From the NCBI GenBank assembly GCA_028565635.1, contig JAOXYB010066478.1:1-10206 (forward strand): a DNA stretch of 10,206 nucleotides, given 5' to 3'. Below are positions 1 to 7,499 of this stretch, piece by piece. This DNA comes from Phoronis ovalis (lineage: Eukaryota > Phoronida > Phoronidae). The position numbers and the translations under genes are program-made. Position 1 is the first letter of the stretch, and each line of letters opens with the position of its first letter. Below the pieces are notes generated by a model. That model was given only the letters and a program-made list of their open reading frames with translations. It did not search any database and had not been told where the DNA came from.

Positions 1-365
1 ACCAGAATAAAATTCATATTCTGGGTGGTGGGTCTGAAAAAAAAGTGCCTTCCACCCCTCCCGTACAATTAAAAGCGAAACAGCCCTTACTGGTACTGGT
101 GAAATCTATGAAATAAGGCTTTGCGCTGACGAAATAAATACTTTGAACAAATAAAGCAAATTAAACATTGATTATTTGATAATAAGCATGAATAATGCCA
201 TATTCCATATAGATTTAACTACCAGTGTGCTATGTGTCCATTTTATGGAATTTGGAGTGAAGTTGTGAACATTTTACCTGAAATTATGTTAGAATACATG
301 ATAATTATCTATTACAGAAAATAAAGGGGTGATTAAGCAGGAAGAATTATTTCTTTTTCCAACAG
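1..365 (+). other. BICDL: BICDL intron (3' part) upstream of first visible exon
   Basis: Ends in a polypyrimidine stretch and CAG (tttctttttccaacag). No reading frame with coiled-coil or CC1-box character was seen, so the preceding exon is outside the window. A small inverted repeat (CCAGAATA at 2-9, TATTCTGG at 17-24) sits at the left edge. Confidence 0.6.
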
Positions 366-512
366 ATAAACCTTATGTCCTCAAGAAAGTCTGAGCTAGA
401 ACGAAGGCTTTCGTCTGTGTCAGAAGAAAGGGATAGCTTAGTAGGACAACTGGAGGAGTTGAGTGAAAGAATGGAAGTTATTGAACGAGATAATAGAGAA
501 AAACAGCAACAA
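366..512 (+). CDS. BICDL: BICDL exon a: N-terminal coiled coil
   Basis: Frame 0, 49 codons, between an acceptor (ttccaacag) and a donor (caacaa/gtaaga). It reads INLMSSRKSELERRLSSV and onward, with heptad-spaced Leu/Val/Met and abundant Glu/Arg/Gln, as expected of a continuous parallel coiled coil. It is too short to show as a long ORF because the donor is followed at once by an in-frame stop. An internal Met (ATG at 375) is not taken as the start, because the coiled-coil frame continues open to the acceptor and family members have further N-terminal sequence. By family comparison this is the part of the first coiled coil after the CC1 box that binds dynein light intermediate chain. Confidence 0.75.
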
Positions 513-3500
513 GTAAGATAGCGAGATAGTCTGTCGCCCCATCATAGAGTGTGTTTAAGTAAAAAAAAAGTATTTTGATCGAGTGCCAGTCGTTGAATAC
601 ACACGTTATGCAGTATAAAACATAAAAATTGATTATATCAACTAAGTTAAATATTTTGTAATCAAAAATTGCATATTAATCTAAGGTCCTGTAACTTTTC
701 TCTCAGAAAGCTGTTTTTAATCCAAAACTTTGAATACATAACGGCAGATCCTTCACACAGACATGACACCTGATAATAGAGTGTATGACTCATTTATCCT
801 TGAGTGCATATTTTGACTCACCTGATAAGATGAGGTGCAAAATTGACAGGTTCTTCGTTATACAATTTGTTTAAAATGTGGATAACAAAGAATAGTTTAT
901 TCATTGTTCAGGGACAATAAAGTTTCCAAAGCAGCACCATATATCCGATATATGTATAATAATGTAGAAATACTGTGTAACTTGGCCCTGAAAACATATG
1001 TTATGATTCATGTGGTTAACAATGAATCAACTTGTATAATATCTGTTTCCACCAGAGACCACCACCAATGATAAGTGGTGTTGTATATAATTATTTAAAA
1101 ACTACAACTTTAGGTCGCCAGCTCCACCTAGGGAGCGTGACTATACTAAACATTTCTATTGCTCTGCATCACATATTAATAAAAAATGAAATAAAGTTAT
1201 TGTGGCACAATTCCTACAGGCTTGTTCTTTCTCTCCAGTTTTTCAATCATAAATGTGGATTGTTTCTCAAATAATATGTTAGCATTTTTCTCTGTTTTTT
1301 TTACATCCAAAAGTTACATCAGGAGCTTTGACAAAGAGTCTGATTATATAAAAAATTGCCACATATTGTATAACTTGAATTTTTTTGTTTTTAATTAGTA
1401 ATAACTAACACACTGGAACTGTGTAAATATTCATGGGGAAGAATCCTCGTTCCATTTTCTTGTACGGAGTTCAAGTATTTTCAGATCGTGTGTGTTAATA
1501 AGTTTTGTTTCCAACATTTTTTTTTTAAATTCCAGGTGCAATTACTACAACAAGATATGAAATTACTTCATGATGAGAATGCACAACTTCACAAACAGCT
1601 ATCATTTCAATTAGATAATTCAATTCATGAACGCTCAAACTCACTTTTTGAAGAACTGGAAATGTCAAATGAGGGGTCATGCACACATTTTAACGGTTCT
1701 ACAGCTGATTCAATATGTAGCGATATGGAAAGTAGCTTTAGAACAATGTCTGTTAGCGACAGTAATGAAGATGATTTCGTATTTACACAGGTATTTTTTT
1801 GTACATTTTAATGATAATTAATTTGCCTAATACATACAAAATTAACTGGAGTTTCATTATGTCATGTTACAGATTATGGTCTAGCCGTATGTTTTGAATG
1901 AGCTGGTAAAATTATCACTTTTAAAGAATAAATACAAACACTTGGATTTTACAGTCTCAGAAAATCTAAGCTTTTTTTCTTGATGAAGCAAAATTTTCTT
2001 TAAAATGTAAAAAATTAATGAATTTTTTTTTTTTTTTAAACAAATTGATTTTGAAATATCCGCTTTGTTGAATAGCATGATCTTCAGAATTATTCATTTG
2101 ATTAATCATTGGTTATTTTAATGTTTTAGAGCAGCTATAAAGTTGGGCATTCTAAGAATCTCTTTAGTTTCAATAGTGATGATATTGAATGTGATGACCA
2201 TGCAGTCACTATGGCAACCAGCAGAAAAGTAAACAACAAACTAAATACTCCACTAGTGGATGAATACTATAAAGTAGGTTATAAATATATAGTTTCTTTA
2301 GATTAAAAAATAATTCATTTATCTTTACAATCTAAGGAATATGATACTTAAAATGCCATGAATGTGATGAATTTATTTACATCAAACACCTAGAATCTGT
2401 TGTCTGTACTAGATTTTTATTTTAGTAATTACTTCACAAGTAGTAATATTCACTATATTGATTCTTAATTTAGCGGTTAATAAACATGCAATTCCTCGGC
2501 ACAGTGCTAGTTTATATTTTACTTATATTTTAAGCCAAATCTTGAGTAGATATTGAGTAATAGACTTCAAACAGAGGCTATGAGAATAATAAAAGCTAAA
2601 ATGTCAGAATGATGCATCAATTTAGTGATATAATTAATTCTGTTTACAAATTTAGTCAAAAACTGGATAAATATCACTTTTGAGCATAGATAGCTTTCAG
2701 GCAACAGGTATTTCTTGTTACTGTATTTTAGTTAAGAAATGATGTGACTATTGCCTTCCACCAACTACAGTGTTTGTGCTTAGAACTAAAAGGTCACAAG
2801 GAGGACATTGTGTTACAAGAACATTGTGCTAGCCAACCGTATGTTTTGGTTGGTGGCCTGCAGATAGTTATTTCCGAACTCAGGGACTTAATAGAAAAGA
2901 AAATTGAAAAGCAGGTAAATGTTTCATATTGTGCAATAATATATTATTAAAGTATAAATTATAGTTAAAAAGACAGTCATGCTGAAGTTATGTAAGAATT
3001 TATTTCAAAACTTCTCCTTATGTCAACTTCTCGTTAGCCAAACTAGATTTGGAAAGCACATTAATATTAGGGTTTTCTGTCTGATTAGCGGAGCTCTGAG
3101 ATTATCATATCTTTAGATATGATAGTCTCATGCAGAGCTGCAACATTTAGGTAGTGAACGCATTTGGAACGATAGAAAAACTTGTACTATATAAGGTGCT
3201 CATTGCAGTTTTTTTTGTTTCTAATTATTTATATATTTTGATGACATCACAGATGATGAAGCAACATGATGAAAGGATAACTGACATACAAAATCTAGAT
3301 GACTTACAGGACCAAGATAGAGATGTGGTTGTACTGCAAGCCAAGAGAGAAAGACATGAGGCGATTGATAAGTAAGTTCAAACTGCAGACAGTTTCAATG
3401 TTGTCTTGTATGTGGGGATGGAATAAAAAGGTAGCTAGAATGTACTATGAAATACATTATAAGTATCCTCTCAATATTTACATTAGAATGTAGTGGTTTT

Positions 3501-4548
3501 AATTTAAAAATCTATTAAACTTTATCATACACTACATGGCATTTGTCATTTTAGAGTGGTTCTGTTCCATCAACCATTTATAGTATTCTGCTAGTATGTA
3601 TCTAGTATGTATCTAGTAATATGATTATTTTTAAACAGTTGTATCTATGCTCAACTGTCTCAAATCAAATTGTGAGCAAGAATAAGTATGATCATAGTTT
3701 CATCTCCTTTGAGTGTATTTATGTAACGTGTGATTAATATACAAATTGCACATTTTGTATTTATTAATATAATTATTTATAACTTTTATAGGAAAAATGA
3801 AGTGATGGATGAACTTGCAAAAGCAAAATTGGACTTGTTCAATTTAAATGGCCAGTTAATGCAGGCTATTGACCAAAAGATTCAGTTATCACAGCAGTTG
3901 GAAAAATGGCAGGTAGGTGCTTGTACCGATGTTAAAATCAATATGGTTTCGTTCATGCAAGTTTGCATACTACATCACATCGGATTCCTTCTAATCGTAA
4001 GAGGTTGATAATGAATTAACTTGTGTGGGATTGATTGTACACATCCATCCCTCTTAGATATATGAATATGACGGACACCACCAACCAAAATGTGGTGTGC
4101 AAAATATGATGCGAAAACAAAGTTCTATATAGTGAAGCAAATTATATAGAAAAACACTCAGCAACATGCAGTTGTTATGAATAGTGGTAAATTGTATTTG
4201 CAAGTTCAAATACTTTTGTTGTGCTTGCTTTGTGATTTGCCTGTGGAATATCGTATTATAAAGTACTTGTGCTGAAGTTAACAGAACCACAAAATATGCA
4301 AAGTACTGATATAGTCTAATTTACTCACCGTCATTTTGTAAAACCTAAAATTTACAGATGTGCTTTAACTCTGCACAATTTCATTTTTGTAGGAAGACAT
4401 GCAAGAAGTCATTGCTGCAAATGTTCATAAACAAATAACTAATCAGAAAGGACACCAGAGGAACCAACAGCAAAGAAAAAAGTCTGAGAGTCATACAGCA
4501 AATAGTCCTTTGGAGACAACAAAGAAGTCACGGTTTTCTTTTTGGTAG
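366..4548 (+). CDS. BICDL: BICD family-like cargo adapter, C-terminal 374 residues (7 exons, 5'-partial)
   Basis: The coding sequence joins 366-512, 1536-1790, 2130-2273, 2732-2914, 3253-3371, 3792-3912 and 4393-4548. All junctions are GT-AG, and the frame stays open to a TAG stop. Introns are phase 0 except the fifth, which is phase 2 and splits a Lys codon. The joined product has coiled coil at about residues 1-75, a Spindly-like LFEEL at 86-90, an acidic Ser-rich linker to about 182, coiled coil at 183-243 and 244-330, and a basic tail. The block ELAKAKLDLFNLNGQL plus LSQQLEKWQEDMQEVI is, from memory, the diagnostic C-terminal region of BICDL1/BICDR-1. Family members link dynein-dynactin, and in vertebrates a kinesin-3, to Rab6-type secretory vesicles. 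The initiator and the N-terminal dynein-binding box must lie upstream. BICDL1 versus BICDL2 cannot be decided, and an invertebrate may have a single ancestral copy. Bicaudal-D itself is less likely because of the short, divergent C-terminus. Confidence 0.85.
513..1535 (+). other. BICDL: BICDL intron a-b (1023 bp)
   Basis: Donor gtaaga, acceptor aattccag behind a T-rich tract. The largest intron in this gene part. The open frame at 1032-1274 has no recognisable protein character. The segment 1121-1136 (GCTCC...GGAGC) is a short inverted repeat. No other structure was recognised. Confidence 0.7.
1536..1790 (+). CDS. BICDL: BICDL exon b: end of first coiled coil, Spindly-like motif, acidic linker
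   Basis: Frame 0, 85 codons, acceptor aattccag and donor ttacacag/gtattt. The first 25 or so residues (VQLLQQDMKLLHDENAQL...) finish the coiled coil begun in the previous exon. SNSLFEELEMS follows; its LFEEL core (1644-1658) matches the Spindly motif that contacts the dynactin pointed end in activating adaptors. The rest is rich in Ser, Asp, Glu and Thr (DSICSDMESSFRTMSVSDSN) and looks disordered, with several possible casein-kinase-type sites. The frame is open upstream to 1488, but the polypyrimidine tract and AG at 1531-1535 make that extension intronic. Confidence 0.8.
1791..2129 (+). other. BICDL: BICDL intron b-c (339 bp)
   Basis: Donor gtattt, acceptor atgttttag. Contains a 15-T run at 2023-2037 and is otherwise AT-rich; nothing else seen. 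Confidence 0.7.
2130..2273 (+). CDS. BICDL: BICDL exon c: linker region
   Basis: Frame 0, 48 codons, acceptor atgttttag and donor tataaa/gtaggt. It encodes SSYKVGHSKNLFSFNSDD followed by an acidic stretch and TSRKVNNKLNTPLVDEYYK. No coiled coil is evident; it looks like a low-complexity hinge between two rod segments. The call rests on good splice sites, exact frame compatibility with both neighbours and absence of stops, since the linker is not conserved enough to recognise. An alternative donor after the AGAAAA at about 2228 would shorten it but is less convincing. Confidence 0.65.
2274..2731 (+). other. BICDL: BICDL intron c-d (458 bp)
   Basis: Donor gtaggt, acceptor ctgtattttag. AT-rich without repeats, open frames or RNA structures that I can recognise. 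Confidence 0.65.
2732..2914 (+). CDS. BICDL: BICDL exon d: second coiled coil
   Basis: Frame 0, 61 codons, acceptor ctgtattttag and donor aaaagcag/gtaaat. The product starts LRNDVTIAFHQLQCLCLELK and ends GGLQIVISELRDLIEKKIEKQ, two amphipathic helical stretches around a short loop containing Cys, Pro and Tyr. In family terms it belongs to the central-to-C-terminal rod. The lead-in LRNDVTIAFHQL precedes the first possible start codon in the frame, so an ORF scan starting at 2744 loses four residues. Confidence 0.75.
2915..3252 (+). other. BICDL: BICDL intron d-e (338 bp)
   Basis: Donor gtaaat, acceptor gacatcacag. Holds the hairpin at 3092-3139 and a T-rich tract at about 3209-3240; nothing else seen. 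Confidence 0.7.
3092..3139. repeat. Near-palindromic hairpin in BICDL intron
   Basis: The left arm 3092-3112 (AGCTCTG then AGATTATCATATCT) pairs with the right arm 3115-3139 (AGATATGATAGTCT, an unpaired CATG, then CAGAGCT). The stem is 21 bp with one mismatch and one 4-nt bulge, around a 2-nt TT spacer. It lies wholly within the intron between exons d and e, about 110 nt before the acceptor. No flanking target duplication is obvious. Confidence 0.8.
3253..3371 (+). CDS. BICDL: BICDL exon e: start of cargo-side coiled coil
   Basis: 119 nt, frame 0 in and phase 2 out. The acceptor is gacatcacag, with a weak, interrupted pyrimidine tract; the donor is gataa/gtaagt, close to the consensus. It encodes MMKQHDERITDIQNLDDLQD then VVLQAKRERHEAIDK, with the final Lys codon (AA|G) completed by the next exon. 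Stopping at the in-frame TAA just after the donor would truncate the protein immediately before its best conserved segment. An internal retained-intron product is therefore possible but not favoured. Confidence 0.78.
3372..3791 (+). other. BICDL: BICDL intron e-f (420 bp, phase 2)
   Basis: Donor gtaagt, acceptor cttttatag. The only phase-2 intron of the gene part. Contains the 11-bp tandem repeat at 3591-3618. Confidence 0.75.
3591..3618 (+). repeat. 11-bp short tandem repeat (2.5 copies)
   Basis: CTAGTATGTAT is repeated at 3591-3601 and 3602-3612, followed by a partial CTAGTA. A small microsatellite-like slippage product in the intron between exons e and f; no function suggested. Confidence 0.85.
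3792..3912 (+). CDS. BICDL: BICDL exon f: conserved C-terminal (Rab/cargo-binding) coiled coil
   Basis: 121 nt, whose first G completes the split Lys codon; acceptor cttttatag and donor tggcag/gtaggt. It encodes KNEVMDELAKAKLDLFNLNG followed by QLMQAIDQKIQLSQQLEKWQ. This is the part of the gene I recognise best: the spacing of LAKxKLDL, NxQLxxAI, QKIxLSQQLE and WQ agrees with my memory of vertebrate BICDL1/BICDR-1. In the family this C-terminal coiled coil faces the cargo, binding Rab6-GTP in BICDR-1. That the invertebrate protein binds the same Rab is inference. Confidence 0.88.
3913..4392 (+). other. BICDL: BICDL intron f-g (480 bp)
   Basis: Donor gtaggt, acceptor ttttgtag. The frames running through it on either strand are shadows without protein character. 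A weak inverted pair (ACACCACC near 4075, GTGGTGTG near 4091) is present. Confidence 0.7.
4393..4548 (+). CDS. BICDL: BICDL terminal exon g: coiled-coil end, basic tail and stop
   Basis: Frame 0, 51 codons plus TAG (4546-4548), acceptor tcatttttgtag. It begins EDMQEVI, which continues the WQ-x-DM signature of the previous exon. It then becomes polar and basic (KGHQRNQQQRKKSESH) and ends TTKKSRFSFW. The short tail with a basic patch followed by alternating aromatics is the type of C-terminal end I remember in the family, although the vertebrate sequence differs after SFF. The low-complexity Gln/Arg/Lys stretch is probably disordered. Confidence 0.82.
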   Translation, partial: EDMQEVIAANVHKQITNQKGHQRNQQQRKKSESHTANSPLETTKKSRFSFW

Positions 4549-4756
4549 ACTCGGAAAGAGGTGGAATTGTTTATGACAAAGTGCACTTCATTGTTATTAC
4601 TGTTTGCAGTGATACATCCTTTTATTGTCACATTATAATCTTTCTTTGTCTTTTGGTTTGTGACAGTCACACATCTTTCATATATTTAGAGAGCTAGTAC
4701 TTGTCATCTGTATTATAAGTACATGGTAAAGTAAAATGCAATTCTTTTTGGTATAA

Positions 4757-5053
4757 ACTAGACGGCACCCGTGGTAAACCACAGATCTTGATAGAGATGT
4801 AGGTCACGTAAGGCCGAGTTGAGACATATTCACAGAGATGTAGGTCACGTAAGGCCGAGTTATCAGAGGCAAAAAATAATGAATTTAAAAATGCTAGATA
4901 CCGTTCACCGATTGACCCCAAAATTTGAGGAACCTGAGCCATCGTTGATACCTACGATGTGGGAAAAGATCAAGGTTCTACATATAATAGTTTTGAAGAT
5001 ATTTGGTGGAAAGAGTGACAGACAGACGGACACTCGAGATTTAGTAGTATAGA
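4757..5053 (+). mobile_element. Old SINE / non-LTR retroposon-like insertion in the BICDL 3' UTR
   Basis: The block begins ACTAGACGGCACCCGTGGTA, which includes the 12-nt inverted repeat GTGGTAAACCAC. It ends with a GACAGACAGACGGACACTCG segment and then a short AT-rich tail (tttagtagtatagat). A terminal run of GACAGACA/GACGGACA followed by TATAGAT-like sequence is typical of RTE-type non-LTR elements and the SINEs they mobilise in invertebrates (from memory). Its base composition is visibly more GC-rich than the flanks. No reverse transcriptase is encoded. Boundaries are approximate and no clear target-site duplication was found. Confidence 0.5.
4793..4861 (+). repeat. 41-bp-period tandem duplication
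   Basis: The 28-nt block at 4793-4820 recurs exactly at 4834-4861, a period of 41 bp. It begins AGAGATGTAGGTCACGTAAG and ends GCCGAGTT. It lies inside the retroposon-like insertion and could be either a structural feature of that family or a local slippage event. Confidence 0.9.
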
Positions 5054-6285
5054 TATTTATGCCCTTATACATGTACATGGAACACAAGCCACCAGCTGCA
5101 TTTATACTGTCAGATCAGATAGATGAATATGCCACCTAGACCAATACACAGGTAGAAGGTACATGACGATTGAACATAATAACACACTTAGCAGAGTACA
5201 TAGGTACTGTAATATCATGCAGACTGTCTGAAATGCCTTGTAGCTTACTTTGAAAGGCCTTGTTATACTAATTGTTATGCCAATGAGCAAGTTTGCTTTT
5301 CATACATTGTTACATTCTAACTAGTATAGTTAGTCTATTTGATGTTTTTACCTTTTTTTTAGTCATCCTGAATAGAATGTACTACTAGTACGAGTTTACT
5401 TAGTTTCTGAGCTAAAATCAAACTTTTGCTGTTATTAATGGTACAACTTCTTGTAGCCACACGCACATTGATTTTTTGGTGCAGTGTATACTATTTAAAA
5501 GTATTTATTGTTAATTTTACCTTATTTCAAATTGATATTTATGTTACCGTGATTAGACAAGTTCAGTTTTAACTGAAAGAATCATTGTTTTCGTTTTATA
5601 AAAAAAGCTTACTATTTATTATTTGTTATTGTAGTAAGTTATGTTCTAATCATTGTGACATATAGTATCTTTACTATAATTATAATAATAGCTATAGAAT
5701 TTTTTAATTTGTGAAGTTTTGAGGATTTTAGTTGTAGTTTTACTCTTGCAGTGAACTGTAGGTAAGGGTGATTTATTAGATTTGACTTTATATACAATTT
5801 TCCCAATATTACTATTTCCATTCATAAAATGAGCTGTTTAATTGTTTAACTGACACAACCACATGTTACGTGTATCTGTGGCTCGGGTTTTGCTTCACAT
5901 ATACTCATGTGACTGGTACATTTATGGCAAATTCAAATTCCCAGATGTTTCCTATGTTTTCATCTCAAGCTTGACAAAGTTACATATAAAGCAACTATTC
6001 TGATTGGCCAATAGCTAAAAGTTTCTGTATTGTTTGAAACTGCTCACATGTTGCATCTGTATGACAAGAGTGTATGTATTCCTTTAAGATTTTGGTGGCA
6101 ACTTCTGCTCATTTTGTGGCTGAAGCCCGAAAGTAGTTGTTGTTTTTTTTGAAAACAGAATGTCGGCCGTCCAGAACATACTTGTGCAATCAGTACTTTT
6201 TTTTTTTACTTAATTAGAGCAATATGTCGGGTAGAGTTTTACACTCAGCAATTGTTATGAATACAATATTTACAAACTGTTAAAG

Positions 6286-6291
6286 AATAAA
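6286..6291 (+). terminator. Candidate poly(A) signal AATAAA for BICDL
   Basis: A canonical AATAAA hexamer in the context aagaataaaaaat. It is the first on this strand after the BICDL stop codon. A second one lies at 6323-6328 and could serve as an alternative. Position is the main support; cleavage would be expected 10-30 nt downstream. Confidence 0.45.
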
Positions 6292-6299
6292 AAATACAG

Positions 6300-7360
6300 T
6301 ATTACTTGTATAACATATATTTAATAAATAATTGAAACTAAATGTATAAATATAATTTTAAACACTGAAAGACTTGGCACTGTCATTACAACTCTGAGCA
6401 CAGCTGTCAAGTATTACATACACTGTAAACATTCGTGTCATAAAAGTACTTTGTAAAAAAGATGTTGAGGGGCCGGGTATGGCAGCAAAAACTGTTTCAA
6501 TTTTTTGACATGTTACACCTAGTATTAAGACTACAGTACTGTCAAGTGAAAGAAGTAATATGTAAGATGGCTGTAAAATATGCATTTTTAATACAATCCT
6601 GCTACATACTGATACACAGTATGTAATATCATGACATCTATGCAAACATGGCACTTTGAATATGCTAAAACAGCAGTGAAAATTCCCCACATTTGTATAA
6701 CACAGAATACATCCTAAAGCATTTTAATAAGGTTAAGCAATAAATAAAAATCTCTGGGTAGTTTGAAAAGTGTTGTTCTGAGTAAAAATATTGAAATGCC
6801 TATTTGAATATTTCATGTGCAGTTCAAACAAAACTTCAATTATAATGGTTTTTAAAATATCAGTCCCTGTAGAATTTTGTATCCTGTGAAAAACAGTTTT
6901 CTGATTTTGCCAGGAATCCTGGGAATTGATTGTGTTTACAAAAAATAAATAATTTAATCAAGTTACAATAAAAAAAACAAGTGTCCAATGTTTCAAAAAA
7001 TGATCATATCACCTTGGGATTACCGCAATAAAAAAATGTGGTGTGATGAAGTGAGCCTCATCTTTAACGAAATGAATGTATTTGAGAAAATATAATTTTT
7101 TGGTCAAAACTCGGCTAATAAATGTATAATTTGTGCAGAACTTTGCAGAATTTGTCATTTCAGCTGCAGAACAAAGAGAATATTTGTTGAAAATTGTTTC
7201 AAGTTTTTTACTGCAGAATTCCACAAGGACTGAAATATAAACTACAAGTTCACATACAAGGGTACAGTTATAAGTCAGTTTCTCGTTACCATCAGAGTTC
7301 TCCAGTACTGAGCTATTATAATTTGAAAATTTGTCTACTTTTTACTTCCAGTGAAAATTG
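6300..7360 (-). other. ABHD11: Probable 3' UTR of ABHD11
   Basis: About 1.06 kb downstream of the TGA on the minus strand, AT-rich and without credible coding sequence; the 110-codon frame at 6690-6358 is Cys/Ser/Leu-rich noise. No minus-strand AATAAA was found here. ATTAAA occurs at 6958-6953 and at 6325-6320, and the latter is followed by a U-rich stretch. The UTR end is therefore uncertain: about 6930 or about 6300. Confidence 0.4.
6320..6325 (-). terminator. Candidate poly(A) signal ATTAAA for ABHD11
   Basis: On the minus strand this reads ATTAAA, the commonest variant signal, followed about 20-30 nt later by a U-rich tract (tattttttattc). It overlaps a + strand AATAAA at 6323-6328, so the same few bases could serve both genes. 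An earlier ATTAAA at 6958-6953 is an alternative. Confidence 0.35.
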
Positions 7361-7499
7361 TCAGCTGTGTGTGAGAAATCTTGTGACTATATTCAGAAAT
7401 TCATGAGGGTTATCTGTATGTACCCAGTGACCTGCATCTTCTATGAACACAACTTTGAATTCTGGGAATAAGCGTCTAATTTCAGGGTAATCTTTCTCT
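7361..7499 (-). CDS. ABHD11: ABHD11 terminal exon z: catalytic His and stop
   Basis: 139 nt; its first A completes the split Arg codon, followed by 45 codons and TGA at 7363-7361; acceptor tttgctttcag. It reads EKDYPEIRRLFPEFKVVFIE, then DAGHWVHTDNPHEFLNIVTR and FLTHS. The catalytic His is in AGHW (codon 7429-7427). The helix after it, NPHEFLNIVTRFL, is the usual final helix of the fold. The exon is too short to be picked up by a length-filtered ORF search and was found by translating the region directly. Confidence 0.9.

Larger units (their letters stand above)
4549..6310 (+). other. BICDL: Probable 3' UTR of BICDL
   Basis: About 1.75 kb with no credible coding sequence in any frame, AT-rich, with several T runs and ATTTA-like segments. 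The first canonical + strand AATAAA downstream of the stop is at 6286-6291, so the transcript probably ends near 6300-6315. A retroposon-like insertion occupies 4757-5053; nothing else distinctive was seen. The exact end is inferred, and an earlier non-canonical poly(A) site cannot be excluded. Confidence 0.5.

Noticed and set aside
2-24. Small hairpin CCAGAATA/TATTCTGG at the left edge
   Set aside because: Only 8 bp of stem with a 7-nt loop in intron sequence; within chance expectation for 10 kb.
1032-1274. 80-codon plus-strand open frame in the first large BICDL intron
   Set aside because: It does not continue the coiled coil and lacks family resemblance. Joining exon 366-512 directly to 1536 keeps frame and heptads.
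1013-4035. Similar 20-nt stretches near 1013-1035 and 4003-4025 (GGTT..AATGAATYAACTTGT), considered as dispersed repeat copies
   Set aside because: The similarity does not extend convincingly beyond about 22 nt with mismatches, and AT-rich introns give such matches by chance.
4819-5052. 77-codon open frame across the retroposon-like block
   Set aside because: It runs over the tandem repeat and the GACAGACA tail, reads as SDRQTDTRD from the repeat, and shows no reverse transcriptase or other protein motif.
6358-6690. 110-codon minus-strand open frame
   Set aside because: It lies downstream of the ABHD11 stop on the same strand. It is Cys/Ser-rich without domain character and has no supporting splice sites; treated as 3' UTR noise.
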